Source of the DNA: Rhodocyclales bacterium
GTDB taxonomy: Bacteria > Pseudomonadota > Gammaproteobacteria > Burkholderiales > Rhodocyclaceae
DNA length: 64,000 nucleotides
Assembly (NCBI GenBank): GCA_016235025.1
Contig: JACRMV010000005.1
Coordinates: 1 to 64,000 of the forward strand
Reading direction: 5' to 3'
Of this stretch, positions 11,229-26,475 are shown one piece after another. The position numbers and the translations under genes are program-made. The notes under the pieces are model-generated. The model was not told where the DNA came from, ran no database searches, and saw only the letters and a list, made by a program, of their open reading frames with translations. The stretch's first letter is position 1, and every line of letters starts with the position of its first letter.

Positions 11229-11468
11229 ATGAGTAATAAAGGGCAAATGCTACAAGACCCGTTTCTGAATACCTTGCGCCGCGAACATGTTCCGGTTGCC
11301 GTCTATCTTGTCAATGGCATCAAGTTGCAGGGCCAGATCGATTCGTTCGATCAATACGTCGTGCTGCTCAAGAACACAGTGACCCAGATGGTCTATAAGC
11401 ATGCGATTTCAACCGTTGTGCCAGTGCGTGCGGTTAATTTCGATCATGAAACAGCTGACGAGGATTGA
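11229..11468 (+). CDS. hfq: RNA chaperone Hfq
   Basis: Hfq forms a hexameric Sm-like ring that pairs small RNAs with mRNAs. The 79-residue product starts [14 protein letters not shown]. It shows the Sm1 segment ([17 protein letters not shown]) and the Sm2 segment with YKHAIST. ATG 11229 is preceded by AAGGA (11217-11221), and an upstream in-frame GTG/ATG-type extension is not needed. It opens the hfq-hflX-hflK-hflC block typical of proteobacteria. Confidence 0.97.
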   Translation: MSNKGQMLQDPFLNTLRREHVPVAVYLVNGIKLQGQIDSFDQYVVLLKNTVTQMVYKHAISTVVPVRAVNFDHETADED

Positions 11469-11513
11469 TCGACATTTTTGCAGGAAGCTGCGTTCCTGCC
11501 GCTTCCTGACTTG

Positions 11514-12659
11514 ATGCCTGATCCTTCTGCCGGCAGCGAAAATGCCGTATTGGTGCAACTCGATTTCGGCGAGAGGGATTTTGCCGAGCGCTGGGCCGAG
11601 TTTCAGCTTCTGGCCACAAGTGCCGGTGCCCGGCCGCAGGCAGCTATTTTTGGCAAGCGGGCGCGACCTGATGCCGCGCTATTTGCCGGCAAGGGGAAAG
11701 TCACTGAAATAGGCGCCGCTGTAAAGCTGCACGAGGCATCGATGGTTATCTTCAATCACGATTTGTCTCCTGCGCAGCAGCGCAATCTCGAACGTGAGTT
11801 GCAATGCCGGGTGATTGATCGCAGCAGCCTGATTCTCGATATCTTCGCCTTGCGTGCGCAAAGCCATGAAGGCAAGCTTCAGGTCGAACTGGCCCAACTC
11901 CAGCATCTGGCGACGCGGCTGGTGCGCGGCTGGACTCACCTCGAGCGGCAAAAGGGCGGCATCGGCCTGCGCGGCCCCGGTGAAAAGCAGCTTGAAACTG
12001 ACCGCCGCCTGCTAGGCAAGCGTGTTGCGCTGCTCAAGGAACGACTCCAGCAGCTTGAGCGACAGCGCACAGTGCGCCGTCGTTCGCGGTTGCGGCAGAG
12101 TGTTTTATCGGTCTCCCTGGTGGGCTACACCAATGCCGGGAAAAGCACCCTGTTCAATGCCCTGACCAAGGCAGGCGCCTACGCGGCCGATCAGTTGTTC
12201 GCCACTCTGGATACTACCTCGCGGCGGATGTTCATCGAAGGCGCCGGCCAGATTGTTTTATCCGATACCGTTGGCTTTATCCGTGATCTGCCCCATTCGC
12301 TGGTTGCGGCATTCCAGGCGACCCTTGAGGAAACGGCGCAAGCCAATCTTTTGTTGCATGTGGTGGACTCCGCCAGTGCAGACCGCGATCAGCAAATCGC
12401 GGCGGTCGATGGCGTGCTGGCGGAAATCGGCGCGGCCAGCGTGCCGCAGATTGTAATCTGGAACAAGATTGATGCAACGGCCGCCAGCGCAGGAGTTGAG
12501 CGGGATGGCTGTGGTAACATTTCCAAAGTACGGGTGAGTGCGAAAACAGGCGAAGGCTTGTCCTTGTTGCGCGCAGCCATTTCTGAAATTGCAGGTCACA
12601 TGCAAGGTTTTAACGTTGGCAACGCGACGCAGGTTAGTGTGGCGTCCGGTGTTGTTTAA
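11514..12659 (+). CDS. hflX: ribosome-splitting GTPase HflX
   Basis: HflX binds the 50S subunit and splits stalled 70S ribosomes using GTP. The N-terminal nucleotide-binding domain contains the FNHDLSPAQQRNLE segment. A coiled linker with GIGLRGPGEKQLETDRR follows, then a G domain with GYTNAGKST and a DTVGFIRDLP switch. ATG 11514 aligns with the known N-terminus (an AVLVxL strand soon after the start), but no clear ribosome binding site is seen. An upstream TTG at 11478 would add 12 residues. Confidence 0.93.
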   Translation: MPDPSAGSENAVLVQLDFGERDFAERWAEFQLLATSAGARPQAAIFGKRARPDAALFAGKGKVTEIGAAVKLHEASMVIFNHDLSPAQQRNLERELQCRVIDRSSLILDIFALRAQSHEGKLQVELAQLQHLATRLVRGWTHLERQKGGIGLRGPGEKQLETDRRLLGKRVALLKERLQQLERQRTVRRRSRLRQSVLSVSLVGYTNAGKSTLFNALTKAGAYAADQLFATLDTTSRRMFIEGAGQIVLSDTVGFIRDLPHSLVAAFQATLEETAQANLLLHVVDSASADRDQQIAAVDGVLAEIGAASVPQIVIWNKIDATAASAGVERDGCGNISKVRVSAKTGEGLSLLRAAISEIAGHMQGFNVGNATQVSVASGVV

Positions 12660-12712
12660 TTTCTGTTGTACTTGATACCCTCGGATACTTGAACATGCTT
12701 ACTGGAATTCTC

Positions 12713-13981
12713 ATGTCGCTCAACGACCACGGCTGGGGCAACAAGCCTGGTGGTGACAAGCGCGGCGGCAAGCAAGGCCCTCCCGACCTTGAGGAGCTTT
12801 GGCGCGACGTCAATCGTCGGTTGTCGGGTTTTTTTGGCAAAAAAGGCGGCGGGAAGGGGGATGACGCCAGCAATACGCCACCTTCGCTTACCCCGAAACA
12901 ATTTGGCGGCGGCATTAGCATCCTGCTTGCCCTGGTTGCGGCGGTGTGGCTGGGTAGCGGCTTCTACGTCGTCGATGCCTCGCAGCGCGGCGTCGTACTC
13001 CAGTTTGGCGCATTCAGGGAAATGACCGATCCAGGCTTGCGCTGGCATTTGCCGTGGCCGATCCAGACGCGTGAGATCGTTAATCTTACAGGTGTGCGCA
13101 CGGTGGAGATTGGTTATCGGGGAACGGAAAAGAACAAGGTGCCGAAAGAGGCACTGATGCTGACGGATGACGAAAACATCGTCAGTGTGCAATTCGCCGT
13201 GCAATATCTGCTGAAAGACCCCAAGGCTTATCTGTTCACTAACCGTAATCCTGACGATACCGTGACCCAGGCGGCGGAAACCGCCATTCGCGAGGTGGTG
13301 GGCAAGAGCAAGATGGATTTTGTTCTTTATGAAGGGCGTGACCAGATCGCGGCGAATACCCAGAAGCTGATCCAGGAAATTCTCGACCGCTACATAACGG
13401 GCATCCAAATCCGTTCCGTCAGCATGCAGGGAACCCAGCCCCCGGAGCAGGTGCAGGCTGCCTTTGACGATGCCGTGAAGGCGGGGCAGGATCGCGAGCG
13501 CCACAAGAATGAAGGCCAGGCCTATGCCAACGATGTCATTCCGCGTGCGCGTGGCACGGCTTCGCGATTGATGGAAGAGTCTAATGGTTACAAGCAGCGC
13601 ATCATTGCTACCGCTGAAGGCGACGCTGCCCGCTTCAAGCAGATACTCGTTGAATACAGCAAGGCGCCAGAAGTGACGCGCACCCGCATGTATCTGGAGA
13701 CCGTGCAGCAGGTCTATACCAACACCAGCAAGGTGATGGTGGATGCCAAGGGTTCCGGAAATCTGCTGTACTTGCCCCTCGATAAGCTGATGCAGGCGGC
13801 AGGAGTCGCCGCACCGGCTGCTGCGCCAGCAGCCCCGGCGCATCCGGAAGCGGCCGCTCCCCGCGGCGTCGTGCCGGAGCCGACTGTTTCGCGCGAAGCC
13901 CCGCCTCAACTTGAACGCGCCCTCACTGGCGATACCCGCGCGCGTGATGCCATGCGTTCACGTGAACGAGGAGACCGTTAA
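12713..13981 (+). CDS. hflK: FtsH protease regulator HflK
   Basis: HflK and HflC form the membrane SPFH complex that encases FtsH and controls its access to substrates. A Gly/Lys-rich cytoplasmic head (residues 1-60) precedes one membrane helix at about 70-88. A band-7/SPFH domain follows, then a coiled coil (RERHKNEGQAYANDV) and an Ala/Pro-rich tail. ATG 12713 gives the usual betaproteobacterial N-terminus MSLNDHGWGN, and in-frame starts at 12689 and 12695 are less likely. The stop overlaps the hflC start (TAATG). Confidence 0.94.
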   Translation: MSLNDHGWGNKPGGDKRGGKQGPPDLEELWRDVNRRLSGFFGKKGGGKGDDASNTPPSLTPKQFGGGISILLALVAAVWLGSGFYVVDASQRGVVLQFGAFREMTDPGLRWHLPWPIQTREIVNLTGVRTVEIGYRGTEKNKVPKEALMLTDDENIVSVQFAVQYLLKDPKAYLFTNRNPDDTVTQAAETAIREVVGKSKMDFVLYEGRDQIAANTQKLIQEILDRYITGIQIRSVSMQGTQPPEQVQAAFDDAVKAGQDRERHKNEGQAYANDVIPRARGTASRLMEESNGYKQRIIATAEGDAARFKQILVEYSKAPEVTRTRMYLETVQQVYTNTSKVMVDAKGSGNLLYLPLDKLMQAAGVAAPAAAPAAPAHPEAAAPRGVVPEPTVSREAPPQLERALTGDTRARDAMRSRERGDR

Positions 13982-14856
13982 TGCCACGCCATCTCTCATT
14001 TGTTGTATCGGTTTTATTCGCGCTGGCCGCTCTTCTTGGCGCCTCGGTCTTTACCGTCGATCAGCGTCAGTATGCGATTATTTTTCAGCTTGGCGAAATC
14101 AAGGAAGTGATTTCAGAGCCTGGTATTGCGTTCAAATGGCCGCTGATCCAGAACGTGCGTCTGTTTGATAAACGTGTCCTGACCCTCGACTCGGTCGAGC
14201 CGGAGCGTTTTCTGACCGCCGAAAAGAAGCCTGTGCTGGTTGACTCCTTTGTCAAATGGCGTATTCACGATGTAAGGCAGTATTACATTTCGGTCAACGG
14301 TGACGAGATGCTGGCGCGCACACGCTTGACGCAAACGGTCAATTCCGGGCTGCGCGAAGAATTCGGCCGGCGCACGGTGCATGACGTGGTTTCCGGCGCG
14401 CGCGACAGCATCATGACGGAGGTGCAGAAAAAGGCCGATGCCGACATGCGCGCCATTGGCGTCGAAATCATCGATGTGCGTCTGAAGCGCGTGGATCTGC
14501 CGCCGGAAGTATCAGAATCGGTCTATAGCCGCATGGAGACCGAGCGCAAACGTGTGGCCAATGAATTGCGTTCGCAAGGCGCCGCAGAAGCCGAGAAAAT
14601 CCGCGCCAATGCGGATCGCCAGAGCGAGATCATCATCGCGGAAGCCTACCGCGACGCGCAAAAAATCAAGGGCGAGGGGGACGCCAGGGCCGCGTCGATC
14701 TATGGCAAGGCGTTTGGCGCCAATCCTGAGTTCTATGCTTTTTATCGTAGCCTTGAAGCCTATCGCGGTAGTTTCAAAAGCAAGAGCGATGTGCTGGTCC
14801 TCGAGCCGAATTCAGAATTCTTCAAGTACTTGAAGAATAGCGGTCGCGGCAAGTAG
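13981..14856 (+). CDS. hflC: FtsH protease regulator HflC
   Basis: HflC is the partner of HflK in the HflKC-FtsH membrane complex. A signal-anchor helix at residues 8-24 is followed by an SPFH domain that starts DQRQYAIIFQLGEI. A long charged coiled-coil region follows (ETERKRVANELRSQGAAEAEKIRA). The length of 291 residues is typical, and the gene is translationally coupled to hflK by a 1-base overlap. Confidence 0.96.
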   Translation: MPRHLSFVVSVLFALAALLGASVFTVDQRQYAIIFQLGEIKEVISEPGIAFKWPLIQNVRLFDKRVLTLDSVEPERFLTAEKKPVLVDSFVKWRIHDVRQYYISVNGDEMLARTRLTQTVNSGLREEFGRRTVHDVVSGARDSIMTEVQKKADADMRAIGVEIIDVRLKRVDLPPEVSESVYSRMETERKRVANELRSQGAAEAEKIRANADRQSEIIIAEAYRDAQKIKGEGDARAASIYGKAFGANPEFYAFYRSLEAYRGSFKSKSDVLVLEPNSEFFKYLKNSGRGK

Positions 14857-14889
14857 TCCGGTTATGGCGGCAGGTTGCCGGTTGCGTTA

Positions 14890-15072
14890 ATGGAAACGAT
14901 TCTGCTCGCTTTTGCCTTGATGCTGGTGATTGAAGGCTTGCTGCCTTTTCTGTCACCACGAGCCTGGCGTGATGCTTTCAGTCGCCTGACCAAACTTGCC
15001 GATGGGCAAATCCGGTTCATGGGCCTTTCATCAATGATGATTGGCCTGATTCTGTTGTTTGTACTGCGCTGA
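14890..15072 (+). CDS. DUF2065 family small membrane protein
   Basis: This is a 60-residue protein with two membrane helices (about residues 2-19 and 42-59) joined by a short basic loop (SPRAWRDAFSRLTKLADGQIR). The length, the LPFLSPRAWRD signature and the place between hflC and hisZ match the DUF2065 family. Its function is unknown. ATG 14890 is used, and a TTG at 14875 would add five residues. The ribosome binding site is weak. Confidence 0.85.
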   Translation: METILLAFALMLVIEGLLPFLSPRAWRDAFSRLTKLADGQIRFMGLSSMMIGLILLFVLR

Positions 15073-15090
15073 TTCGCCCCATCGTTTTTC

Positions 15091-17569
<2,479 letters not shown>

Positions 17570-17591
17570 AGGTCCTGCGCGTATCCGACAC

Positions 17592-17615
17592 GGGCCGCAG
17601 TTGCGGCCCTTGTGT
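17592..17615 (+). terminator. hairpin after purA
   Basis: An 8-bp perfect GC-rich stem (17592-17599 with 17602-17609) is followed by a short broken T run. It is a plausible intrinsic terminator for the purA end of the operon, although the loop is only two bases and the T tract is weak. Confidence 0.5.
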
Positions 17616-17659
17616 TTAGTTCCATTCCCTGATTCCCGCGCCATCGTTGCCGGCAGATG

Positions 17660-19797
<2,138 letters not shown>

Positions 19798-19852
19798 TTC
19801 CCCGCTTCCAGCGGCACACGCCGATTTTTGCTGATCCTTTGAGGAGATTCAT

Positions 19853-20194
19853 GTGTTTATTTCCAGTGCTTATGCGCAAGCAGCCGGCGCCGCTCCCGAG
19901 CCTATGAGTGGCTTGGTCGGGATGCTGCCCATATTTGTGGTTTTTCTGGTGATGTGGGCGCTCGTTATCCGGCCGCAAATGAAGAAGACGAAAGACCATC
20001 AAAAACTGGTTAACGAACTGGCCAAGGGTGACGAAATCGTGACTCAGGGCGGGGTTGCCGGCCGCATCAGCAAGATTGGTGAAAATTATCTTCACCTTGA
20101 GGTGGCCGAAGGCAAGGATGGCCCGCTCGAGCTCACAGTACAGAAATCCGCTGTCGCTGCCCTGTTGCCCAAGGGTTCGCTGAAAAATCTTTAG
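19853..20194 (+). CDS. yajC: preprotein translocase subunit YajC
   Basis: YajC is the small membrane partner of SecDF at the Sec translocon. The start is GTG 19853, preceded by GAGGAGA (19841-19847) at good spacing. The ATG two bases earlier is out of frame. The protein begins MFISSAYAQAAG, has one membrane helix at about residues 22-42 (LPIFVVFLVMWALVIRPQ) and ends in a cytoplasmic domain. At 113 residues it fits the family, and it precedes secD-secF. Confidence 0.95.
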   Translation: MFISSAYAQAAGAAPEPMSGLVGMLPIFVVFLVMWALVIRPQMKKTKDHQKLVNELAKGDEIVTQGGVAGRISKIGENYLHLEVAEGKDGPLELTVQKSAVAALLPKGSLKNL

Positions 20195-20245
20195 TATCGC
20201 GCCAGGATGGATGTCCTGGCCCCTCACTTTTACCGGCTGTCGAAA

Positions 20246-22111
20246 ATGAATCGTTATCCACTCTGGAAGAATATCCTGGTGTTGGTCGCCCTGATTCTTG
20301 GGCTGCTTTATACCCTCCCCAATTTTTTTGGCGAGGCGCCCGCCGTTCAGGTGACCAGTGTCAAGGCGACGATCAAGGTTGACGGGAGTTTGCAGACGCG
20401 GGTCGAAGAGGCGCTGAAAACGGCAGCCATACCCTATCAGACGGCGACGCTTGACGTGGCTAGCGTGCGTGTGCGGCTGGCAGATACGGATACGCAACTC
20501 AAGGCCAGGGATGCGATTGAGAAGGCGCTCAATCCTGAGCCCGAGAACGCAAGTTACAGCGTAGCGCTGAATCTGGTTTCCAATTCGCCGCAGTGGCTGG
20601 CCAGCATTGGCGCCAAGCCGATGTATCTTGGCCTGGATTTGCGCGGCGGCGTGCATTTTCTGCTGCAAGTGGATATGAAGGGCGCTTTGACCAAGCGCCT
20701 CGACTCAATTAGTGCCGATCTGCGCAGCCTGCTGCGTGAGAAAAACATTCGCCATGGTGGCATCACCCGTGAGGGTCAGAGCATCACCATTCGTTTCCGC
20801 GATGCCGAGGCCCGCGACAAGGCGCGTGCCGTGCTCGCTGATGGGCAACCCGATCTGCTGTTGAACGATGCCCAGGATGGGGCTGATTTGAAACTCGTGG
20901 CGTTGCTGAAGCCGGAGGCGGGAAAACGAATTCAGGAATACGCCATCAAGCAGAATACGGTCACCTTGCATAATCGCATCAACGAGTTGGGCGTGGCCGA
21001 GCCGGTGATCCAGCAGCAGGGGGTGGATCGCATCGTCGTGCAATTGCCTGGCGTGCAGGATACCGCCAAGGCCAAGGACATCCTCGGCCGCACGGCGACG
21101 CTGGAAGTACGCATGGTGGATGACGAGGCGAGTGGGAATCCGAGTGTCATGGATCTGGCGGCGCGTGGCCAGCCGCCCGTCGGCACGGAATACTATGTGG
21201 AGCGCGGTGGCCGTCCGTTGTTGGTGAAAAAACAGGTTGTGCTCACTGGCGAGCGCCTGACCGATGCCCAGCCCGGATTCGACGGACAAACCCACGAGCC
21301 GGCCGTCCATTTGACGCTTGACTCTGCCGGCGCACGCATTTTCAAGGACGTGACACGCGAAAGCGTGGGTAAGCGCATGGCCATCCTGCTGATTGAAAAG
21401 GGCAAGGGCGAGGTTGTCACGGCGCCGGTGATTCGCAGCGAGATTGGCGGTGGCCGGGTGCAGATTTCAGGGCGCATGACCACCACGGAAGCGGCCGATG
21501 TGGCCTTGCTGTTGCGCGCTGGCTCTCTCGCTGCGCCGATGGAAATCATCGAAGAGCGCACCATCGGCCCCAGCCTCGGCGCCGACAATATTTCCAAGGG
21601 ATTCAATTCGACCTTGTGGGGCTTTACGGCGATTGCCGTGTTCATGAGCGTCTACTATCTGGTTTTCGGTTTTGTCTCTGTCTTGGCGCTGTCGGCCAAT
21701 CTGCTCTTCCTGGTGGCTTTGCTCTCGCTGTTGCAGGCGACGCTCACTTTGCCGGGCATTGCCGCTGTCGCCCTGGCGCTAGGCATGGCCATCGATGCCA
21801 ACGTACTAATCAATGAGCGTATCCGTGAAGAGCTGCGAAATGGCAATACACCGCAGGCGGCGATTGCAGCGGGTTATGAGCGGGCGTGGGGAACCATTCT
21901 TGACTCGAACGTGACGACGCTGATTGCCGGCGTCGCGCTGTTGATCTTCGGTTCCGGCGCGGTGCGCGGCTTTGCTGTGGTGCACTGCCTTGGCATCCTG
22001 ACCTCGATTTTCAGTTCGGTGGTGGTCTCCAGGGCGCTGGTCAATTTCATCTACGGCCGTCGCCGCAAGCTGGAAGCGCTTGCCATTGGCCATGTCTGGA
22101 AACCTGTCTGA
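20246..22111 (+). CDS. secD: protein translocase subunit SecD
   Basis: SecD uses the proton gradient to pull exported proteins from SecYEG. It has an N-terminal membrane helix, a large periplasmic region (P1, with GLDLRGGVHFLLQVD) and five more helices in the C-terminal third. One helix pair includes MAIDANVLINERIREE, which carries the conserved Asp. ATG 20246 gives the common MNRYPLWKN start (621 residues). An in-frame ATG at 20207 has a better AGGA-like site but would add 13 untypical residues. Confidence 0.95.
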   Translation: MNRYPLWKNILVLVALILGLLYTLPNFFGEAPAVQVTSVKATIKVDGSLQTRVEEALKTAAIPYQTATLDVASVRVRLADTDTQLKARDAIEKALNPEPENASYSVALNLVSNSPQWLASIGAKPMYLGLDLRGGVHFLLQVDMKGALTKRLDSISADLRSLLREKNIRHGGITREGQSITIRFRDAEARDKARAVLADGQPDLLLNDAQDGADLKLVALLKPEAGKRIQEYAIKQNTVTLHNRINELGVAEPVIQQQGVDRIVVQLPGVQDTAKAKDILGRTATLEVRMVDDEASGNPSVMDLAARGQPPVGTEYYVERGGRPLLVKKQVVLTGERLTDAQPGFDGQTHEPAVHLTLDSAGARIFKDVTRESVGKRMAILLIEKGKGEVVTAPVIRSEIGGGRVQISGRMTTTEAADVALLLRAGSLAAPMEIIEERTIGPSLGADNISKGFNSTLWGFTAIAVFMSVYYLVFGFVSVLALSANLLFLVALLSLLQATLTLPGIAAVALALGMAIDANVLINERIREELRNGNTPQAAIAAGYERAWGTILDSNVTTLIAGVALLIFGSGAVRGFAVVHCLGILTSIFSSVVVSRALVNFIYGRRRKLEALAIGHVWKPV

Positions 22112-22146
22112 GCGACGTTTGAGCGACACACTTACGAGAGATTAAG

Positions 22147-23145
22147 ATGGAATTCTTCCGCATCAAAAAAGACATCCCTTTCATGCGCCATGCGGTGGTG
22201 TTCAACGTCATTTCGTTGATCACCTTTCTGCTTGCCGTGTTTTTTCTGATCACTCGGGGCTTGCACCTTTCCATTGAGTTCACCGGTGGCACCTTGCTCG
22301 AAGTGAGTTATGCGCAGGCGCCACAGCTCGACAAGCTGCGCCAGCAACTCGAGGCCGACGGTTTTACCGATACGCAGGTGCAGAACTTCGGTTCATCGCG
22401 CGATGTGCTGATTCGTGTGCCGCCGGCAAAAAATGCTCCAGTCGACGTGAACTCCTCCAAAGTCGGCGAGCGCGTCATCGCCTCGCTTGAGAAAGTCGGC
22501 GCTGGCGACGACCCGAAGGTAGTGCAAAGCAAGGCGACTGCCGCTGAAAAAGCGGCGAACAAGCCGCAACTGAAACGCGTCGAGTTCGTCGGGCCGCAGG
22601 TGGGGAAGGAACTGGCTTCCGACGGGGCGCTGGCGCTGCTCCTGGTGGTGATCGGCATCATCGTTTATCTGGCATTGCGTTTCGAATGGCGCTTCGCCAT
22701 TTCGGCCATCATCGCCAACTTGCATGACGTGGTGATCATTCTGGGTTTCTTCGCCTTGTTCCAATGGGAGTTCTCGTTGCCAGTGCTGGCGGCAGTGCTG
22801 GCGGTGCTGGGTTACTCGGTGAATGAGTCGGTGGTGGTTTTCGACCGGGTACGCGAGACATTCAAGAAAAAGCGCGGCCTGACTACGCCGCAGGTGCTGG
22901 ACCACGCGATTACCAGCACCATTTCACGCACCGTCATCACTCACGGCTGTACCCAGATGATGGTTACTTCGATGCTGATTTTTGGCGGCACGGCGCTGCA
23001 CTACTTTGCATTGGCCCTGACCATCGGCATTCTGTTCGGCATTTACTCTTCGGTTCTCGTCGCCAGCCCGCTGGTGATGTGGCTCGGCGTATCACGCGAG
23101 CAATTCATCAAAGTAAAAGTCGAGAAGCAGGAAGCGGTGGTCTGA
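22147..23145 (+). CDS. secF: protein translocase subunit SecF
   Basis: SecF pairs with SecD in the proton-driven export motor. Its 332 residues comprise one N-terminal helix, a periplasmic domain (LSIEFTGGTLLEV) and a five-helix C-terminal half with YSVNESVVVFDRVRE. GAGAGATTAAG precedes the ATG. The periplasmic domain contains a long charged Lys/Ala segment (about 95-145). It is encoded partly by a copy of the dispersed motif (22492-22515, KVGAGDD) and has another AAAGTCGGCG string 33 bases earlier. Confidence 0.95.
   Translation: MEFFRIKKDIPFMRHAVVFNVISLITFLLAVFFLITRGLHLSIEFTGGTLLEVSYAQAPQLDKLRQQLEADGFTDTQVQNFGSSRDVLIRVPPAKNAPVDVNSSKVGERVIASLEKVGAGDDPKVVQSKATAAEKAANKPQLKRVEFVGPQVGKELASDGALALLLVVIGIIVYLALRFEWRFAISAIIANLHDVVIILGFFALFQWEFSLPVLAAVLAVLGYSVNESVVVFDRVRETFKKKRGLTTPQVLDHAITSTISRTVITHGCTQMMVTSMLIFGGTALHYFALALTIGILFGIYSSVLVASPLVMWLGVSREQFIKVKVEKQEAVV
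22492..22515 (+). repeat. dispersed 24-bp motif, copy 6 (3' part degenerate)
   Basis: Reads AAAGTCGGCGCTGGC, GAC, GACCCG. It lies inside secF and encodes KVGAGDDP. Confidence 0.65.
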
Positions 23146-23151
23146 GTTTTA

Positions 23152-23176
23152 GCCTGACCGGAACGAGTGGTCAGGC
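23152..23176. terminator. convergent hairpin between secF and the - strand gene
   Basis: A perfect 8-bp inverted repeat (23152-23159 with 23169-23176) follows secF and faces the end of the opposite-strand gene at 23188. It can fold on either strand. There is no long T run on the + side, so its strength as a terminator is uncertain. Confidence 0.45.
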
Positions 23177-23187
23177 GGCCCAATGAG

Positions 23188-23514
23188 TCACTCGCCAGTG
23201 GCGAAGATGTGCTTGACTCGCAAGGTTCCGATGTCGCCGGCAGCCAGCGCCAGCAAACGATCGATGTTGGGGTGCTTGCCGGGATTCTGGTGTGCGTCAT
23301 CCGCGTGCTCGGCGTACAGTTCCAATCCCTTGCGGGCCGCGTCAGCCGTGATTGCGCCATGGATATGCCCAAGGTGGTTGTAAATCGAGAGCGAACCGGT
23401 TTGCCCTGGCTTGTTCTCAATGATGGCGACGACCTGGCCGGCCGCATCGAGCAACTGTAGTCCGGCCAGATGTGCAATCCCTGGAAGCTGCTTCAGGTTG
23501 TCAGCAAACGCCAT
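23188..23514 (-). CDS. conserved small protein, DUF2322-like
   Basis: The 108-residue soluble protein has no signal peptide or membrane segment. The phrases LLDAAGQVVAIIENKPGQTGS and HPNIDRLLALAAGD resemble the DUF2322 family as I remember it; the name is tentative and the function unknown. It begins one base after the purB stop on the same strand, so it is the second gene of a purB operon. Several opposite-strand reading frames here are shadows. Confidence 0.75.
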   Translation of the reverse strand: MAFADNLKQLPGIAHLAGLQLLDAAGQVVAIIENKPGQTGSLSIYNHLGHIHGAITADAARKGLELYAEHADDAHQNPGKHPNIDRLLALAAGDIGTLRVKHIFATGE

Positions 23515-23515
23515 T

Positions 23516-24925
<1,410 letters not shown>

Positions 24926-25043
24926 TCAATTTTAACATGTGCCATGGGGGCAGCCGCTCGTCTTTCCCTGCGTCGATGGATTGCCTGCCAAGTAGCGTAG
25001 AATTTGCAGCGTTTTCGACGCCCCTTCCTGAGGAATTTCTTGA

Positions 25044-26207
25044 ATGTATTCTGGAATCATTGATCTACCGTGGTGGGGTTATCTTCTCGCAACCCTGGCG
25101 CTAACCCATGTCACTATCGTCAGTGTCACAATTTTTTTGCATCGGCATCAGGCCCATCGCGCGCTTGATCTCGGGCCGGTACCCAGCCATTTTTTCCGCC
25201 TCTGGCTTTGGCTGACGACTGGAATGGTGACCAAGGAATGGGCGGCTATCCATCGCAAGCACCACGCCAAATGCGAGACTGTCGAAGATCCGCACAGCCC
25301 GCAGATTCTTGGCATCAAGCGGGTGCTATGGACGGGCGTGTTGCTCTACGTAAAGGAGGCTCGCAACAAGGAGACGCTCGAGCGCTACGGCCATGGAACC
25401 CCTAACGATTGGCTTGAGCGCACCATCTATACGCCCTACCACAAGATTGGCATCGTCATTACCTTGATTGCAGATATCGCTGTATTCGGTGTTTGGCCTG
25501 GGGTGCTGGTCTGGGGCGTGCAGGTTGCATGGATTCCCTTTTGGGCAGCGGGCGTCATCAACGGTATCGGGCATTTCTGGGGGTACAGGAATTTTGCCTC
25601 TGCAGATGCGGCGACCAATATTTTTCCCATAGGCATCTTTATCGGGGGGGAGGAATTACATAACAACCATCATGCCTTTGCCACTTCCGCCAAGTTGTCC
25701 AGCAAATGGTATGAAATTGACATTGGGTGGTGCTACATTCGCGCGCTTGAGATGATTGGATGGGCGAAGGTAAAGAAAATTGCACCCCGGCCGCAGTTTG
25801 GTGCTGTGCGGCCAGTGATTGATCTGGACATGCTGCAAACCGTGGTTACGCACCGCTATGACGTTATGGCCAAGTACATCAAGTCCTTGCATCACCTGGC
25901 GGCCGAAGAATTTTCCCGACTCAGGATTGATGCGCGCGAATCCCGCATGATGAAACGCCTGCTGGATAAGAACAGCGCGGTTTTGCCTGCGCCGCAACAA
26001 GTGCAATTGACCGCTTTATTGGATCAGAGCGCCCGGCTAAGCAAGGTATATGCGATGCGGCTGGAACTGGAGACGCTCTGGGCGCGCTCTTCTGCAACCC
26101 ATGATCAACTGCTGCATCAGTTGAAAGACTGGATTGAGCGGGCAGAGCAGAGCGGTATCCATCAGTTGGAGGAGTTTTCCCAGCGTTTGCGCAGTTATGC
26201 CGCGTAG
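25044..26207 (+). CDS. acyl-CoA/fatty acid desaturase with helical C-terminal extension
   Basis: This is a membrane di-iron desaturase of the delta-9 (stearoyl-CoA desaturase) type that introduces a double bond into acyl chains. The three histidine boxes are HRHQAH (33-38), HRKHH (70-74) and HNNHH (206-210), set among hydrophobic segments. About 130 residues after the last box form a charged, helical, soluble tail (about residues 265-387) that is not part of the catalytic core. AGGAAT precedes the ATG. It is a single gene ending in a terminator shared with rpmG. Confidence 0.92.
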   Translation: MYSGIIDLPWWGYLLATLALTHVTIVSVTIFLHRHQAHRALDLGPVPSHFFRLWLWLTTGMVTKEWAAIHRKHHAKCETVEDPHSPQILGIKRVLWTGVLLYVKEARNKETLERYGHGTPNDWLERTIYTPYHKIGIVITLIADIAVFGVWPGVLVWGVQVAWIPFWAAGVINGIGHFWGYRNFASADAATNIFPIGIFIGGEELHNNHHAFATSAKLSSKWYEIDIGWCYIRALEMIGWAKVKKIAPRPQFGAVRPVIDLDMLQTVVTHRYDVMAKYIKSLHHLAAEEFSRLRIDARESRMMKRLLDKNSAVLPAPQQVQLTALLDQSARLSKVYAMRLELETLWARSSATHDQLLHQLKDWIERAEQSGIHQLEEFSQRLRSYAA

Positions 26208-26231
26208 CACGAATGAAGAACTTGAGCCAAT

Positions 26232-26264
26232 AAATAAAAAACCGCCTTTCGGCGGTTTTTTATT
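26232..26264. terminator. bidirectional terminator between desaturase gene and rpmG
   Basis: A six-pair GC stem (26241-26246 with 26251-26256) and a TTTC loop are flanked by an A run on the left and a T run on the right. It can therefore terminate the desaturase mRNA on + and the rpmB-rpmG mRNA on -. Confidence 0.85.
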
Positions 26265-26293
26265 TCCCTTGCCAGTAACTGGCGAAGAAAAAC

Positions 26294-26461
26294 TTATTTC
26301 AGCTTCACTTCCTTGTAAGCAACATGCTTGCGAACTTTGGGGTCGTACTTCATGAACTCAAGTTTCTCAGGAGTAGTTTTCTTGTTCTTGTTGGTAGTGT
26401 AGAAATGACCGGTACCCGCTGTGGATTCCAGTTTGATTTTTTCGCGTCCGCCCTTGGCCAT
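26294..26461 (-). CDS. rpmG: 50S ribosomal protein L33
   Basis: The product is 55 residues and starts [20 protein letters not shown]. It shows the [20 protein letters not shown] core and ends [10 protein letters not shown], a full match to bacterial L33. The zinc-binding cysteines of the C+ form are absent, so this is the zinc-independent type. AGGAGG precedes the start. It lies 14 bases after rpmB, in the usual rpmB-rpmG order. Confidence 0.97.
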   Translation of the reverse strand: MAKGGREKIKLESTAGTGHFYTTNKNKKTTPEKLEFMKYDPKVRKHVAYKEVKLK

Positions 26462-26475
26462 GATGGTTCCTCCTG

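Noticed and set aside
22460-22470. A second AAAGTCGGCG string in secF
   Set aside because: The match stops after ten bases (GAGCGCG follows), so it was not counted as a copy.
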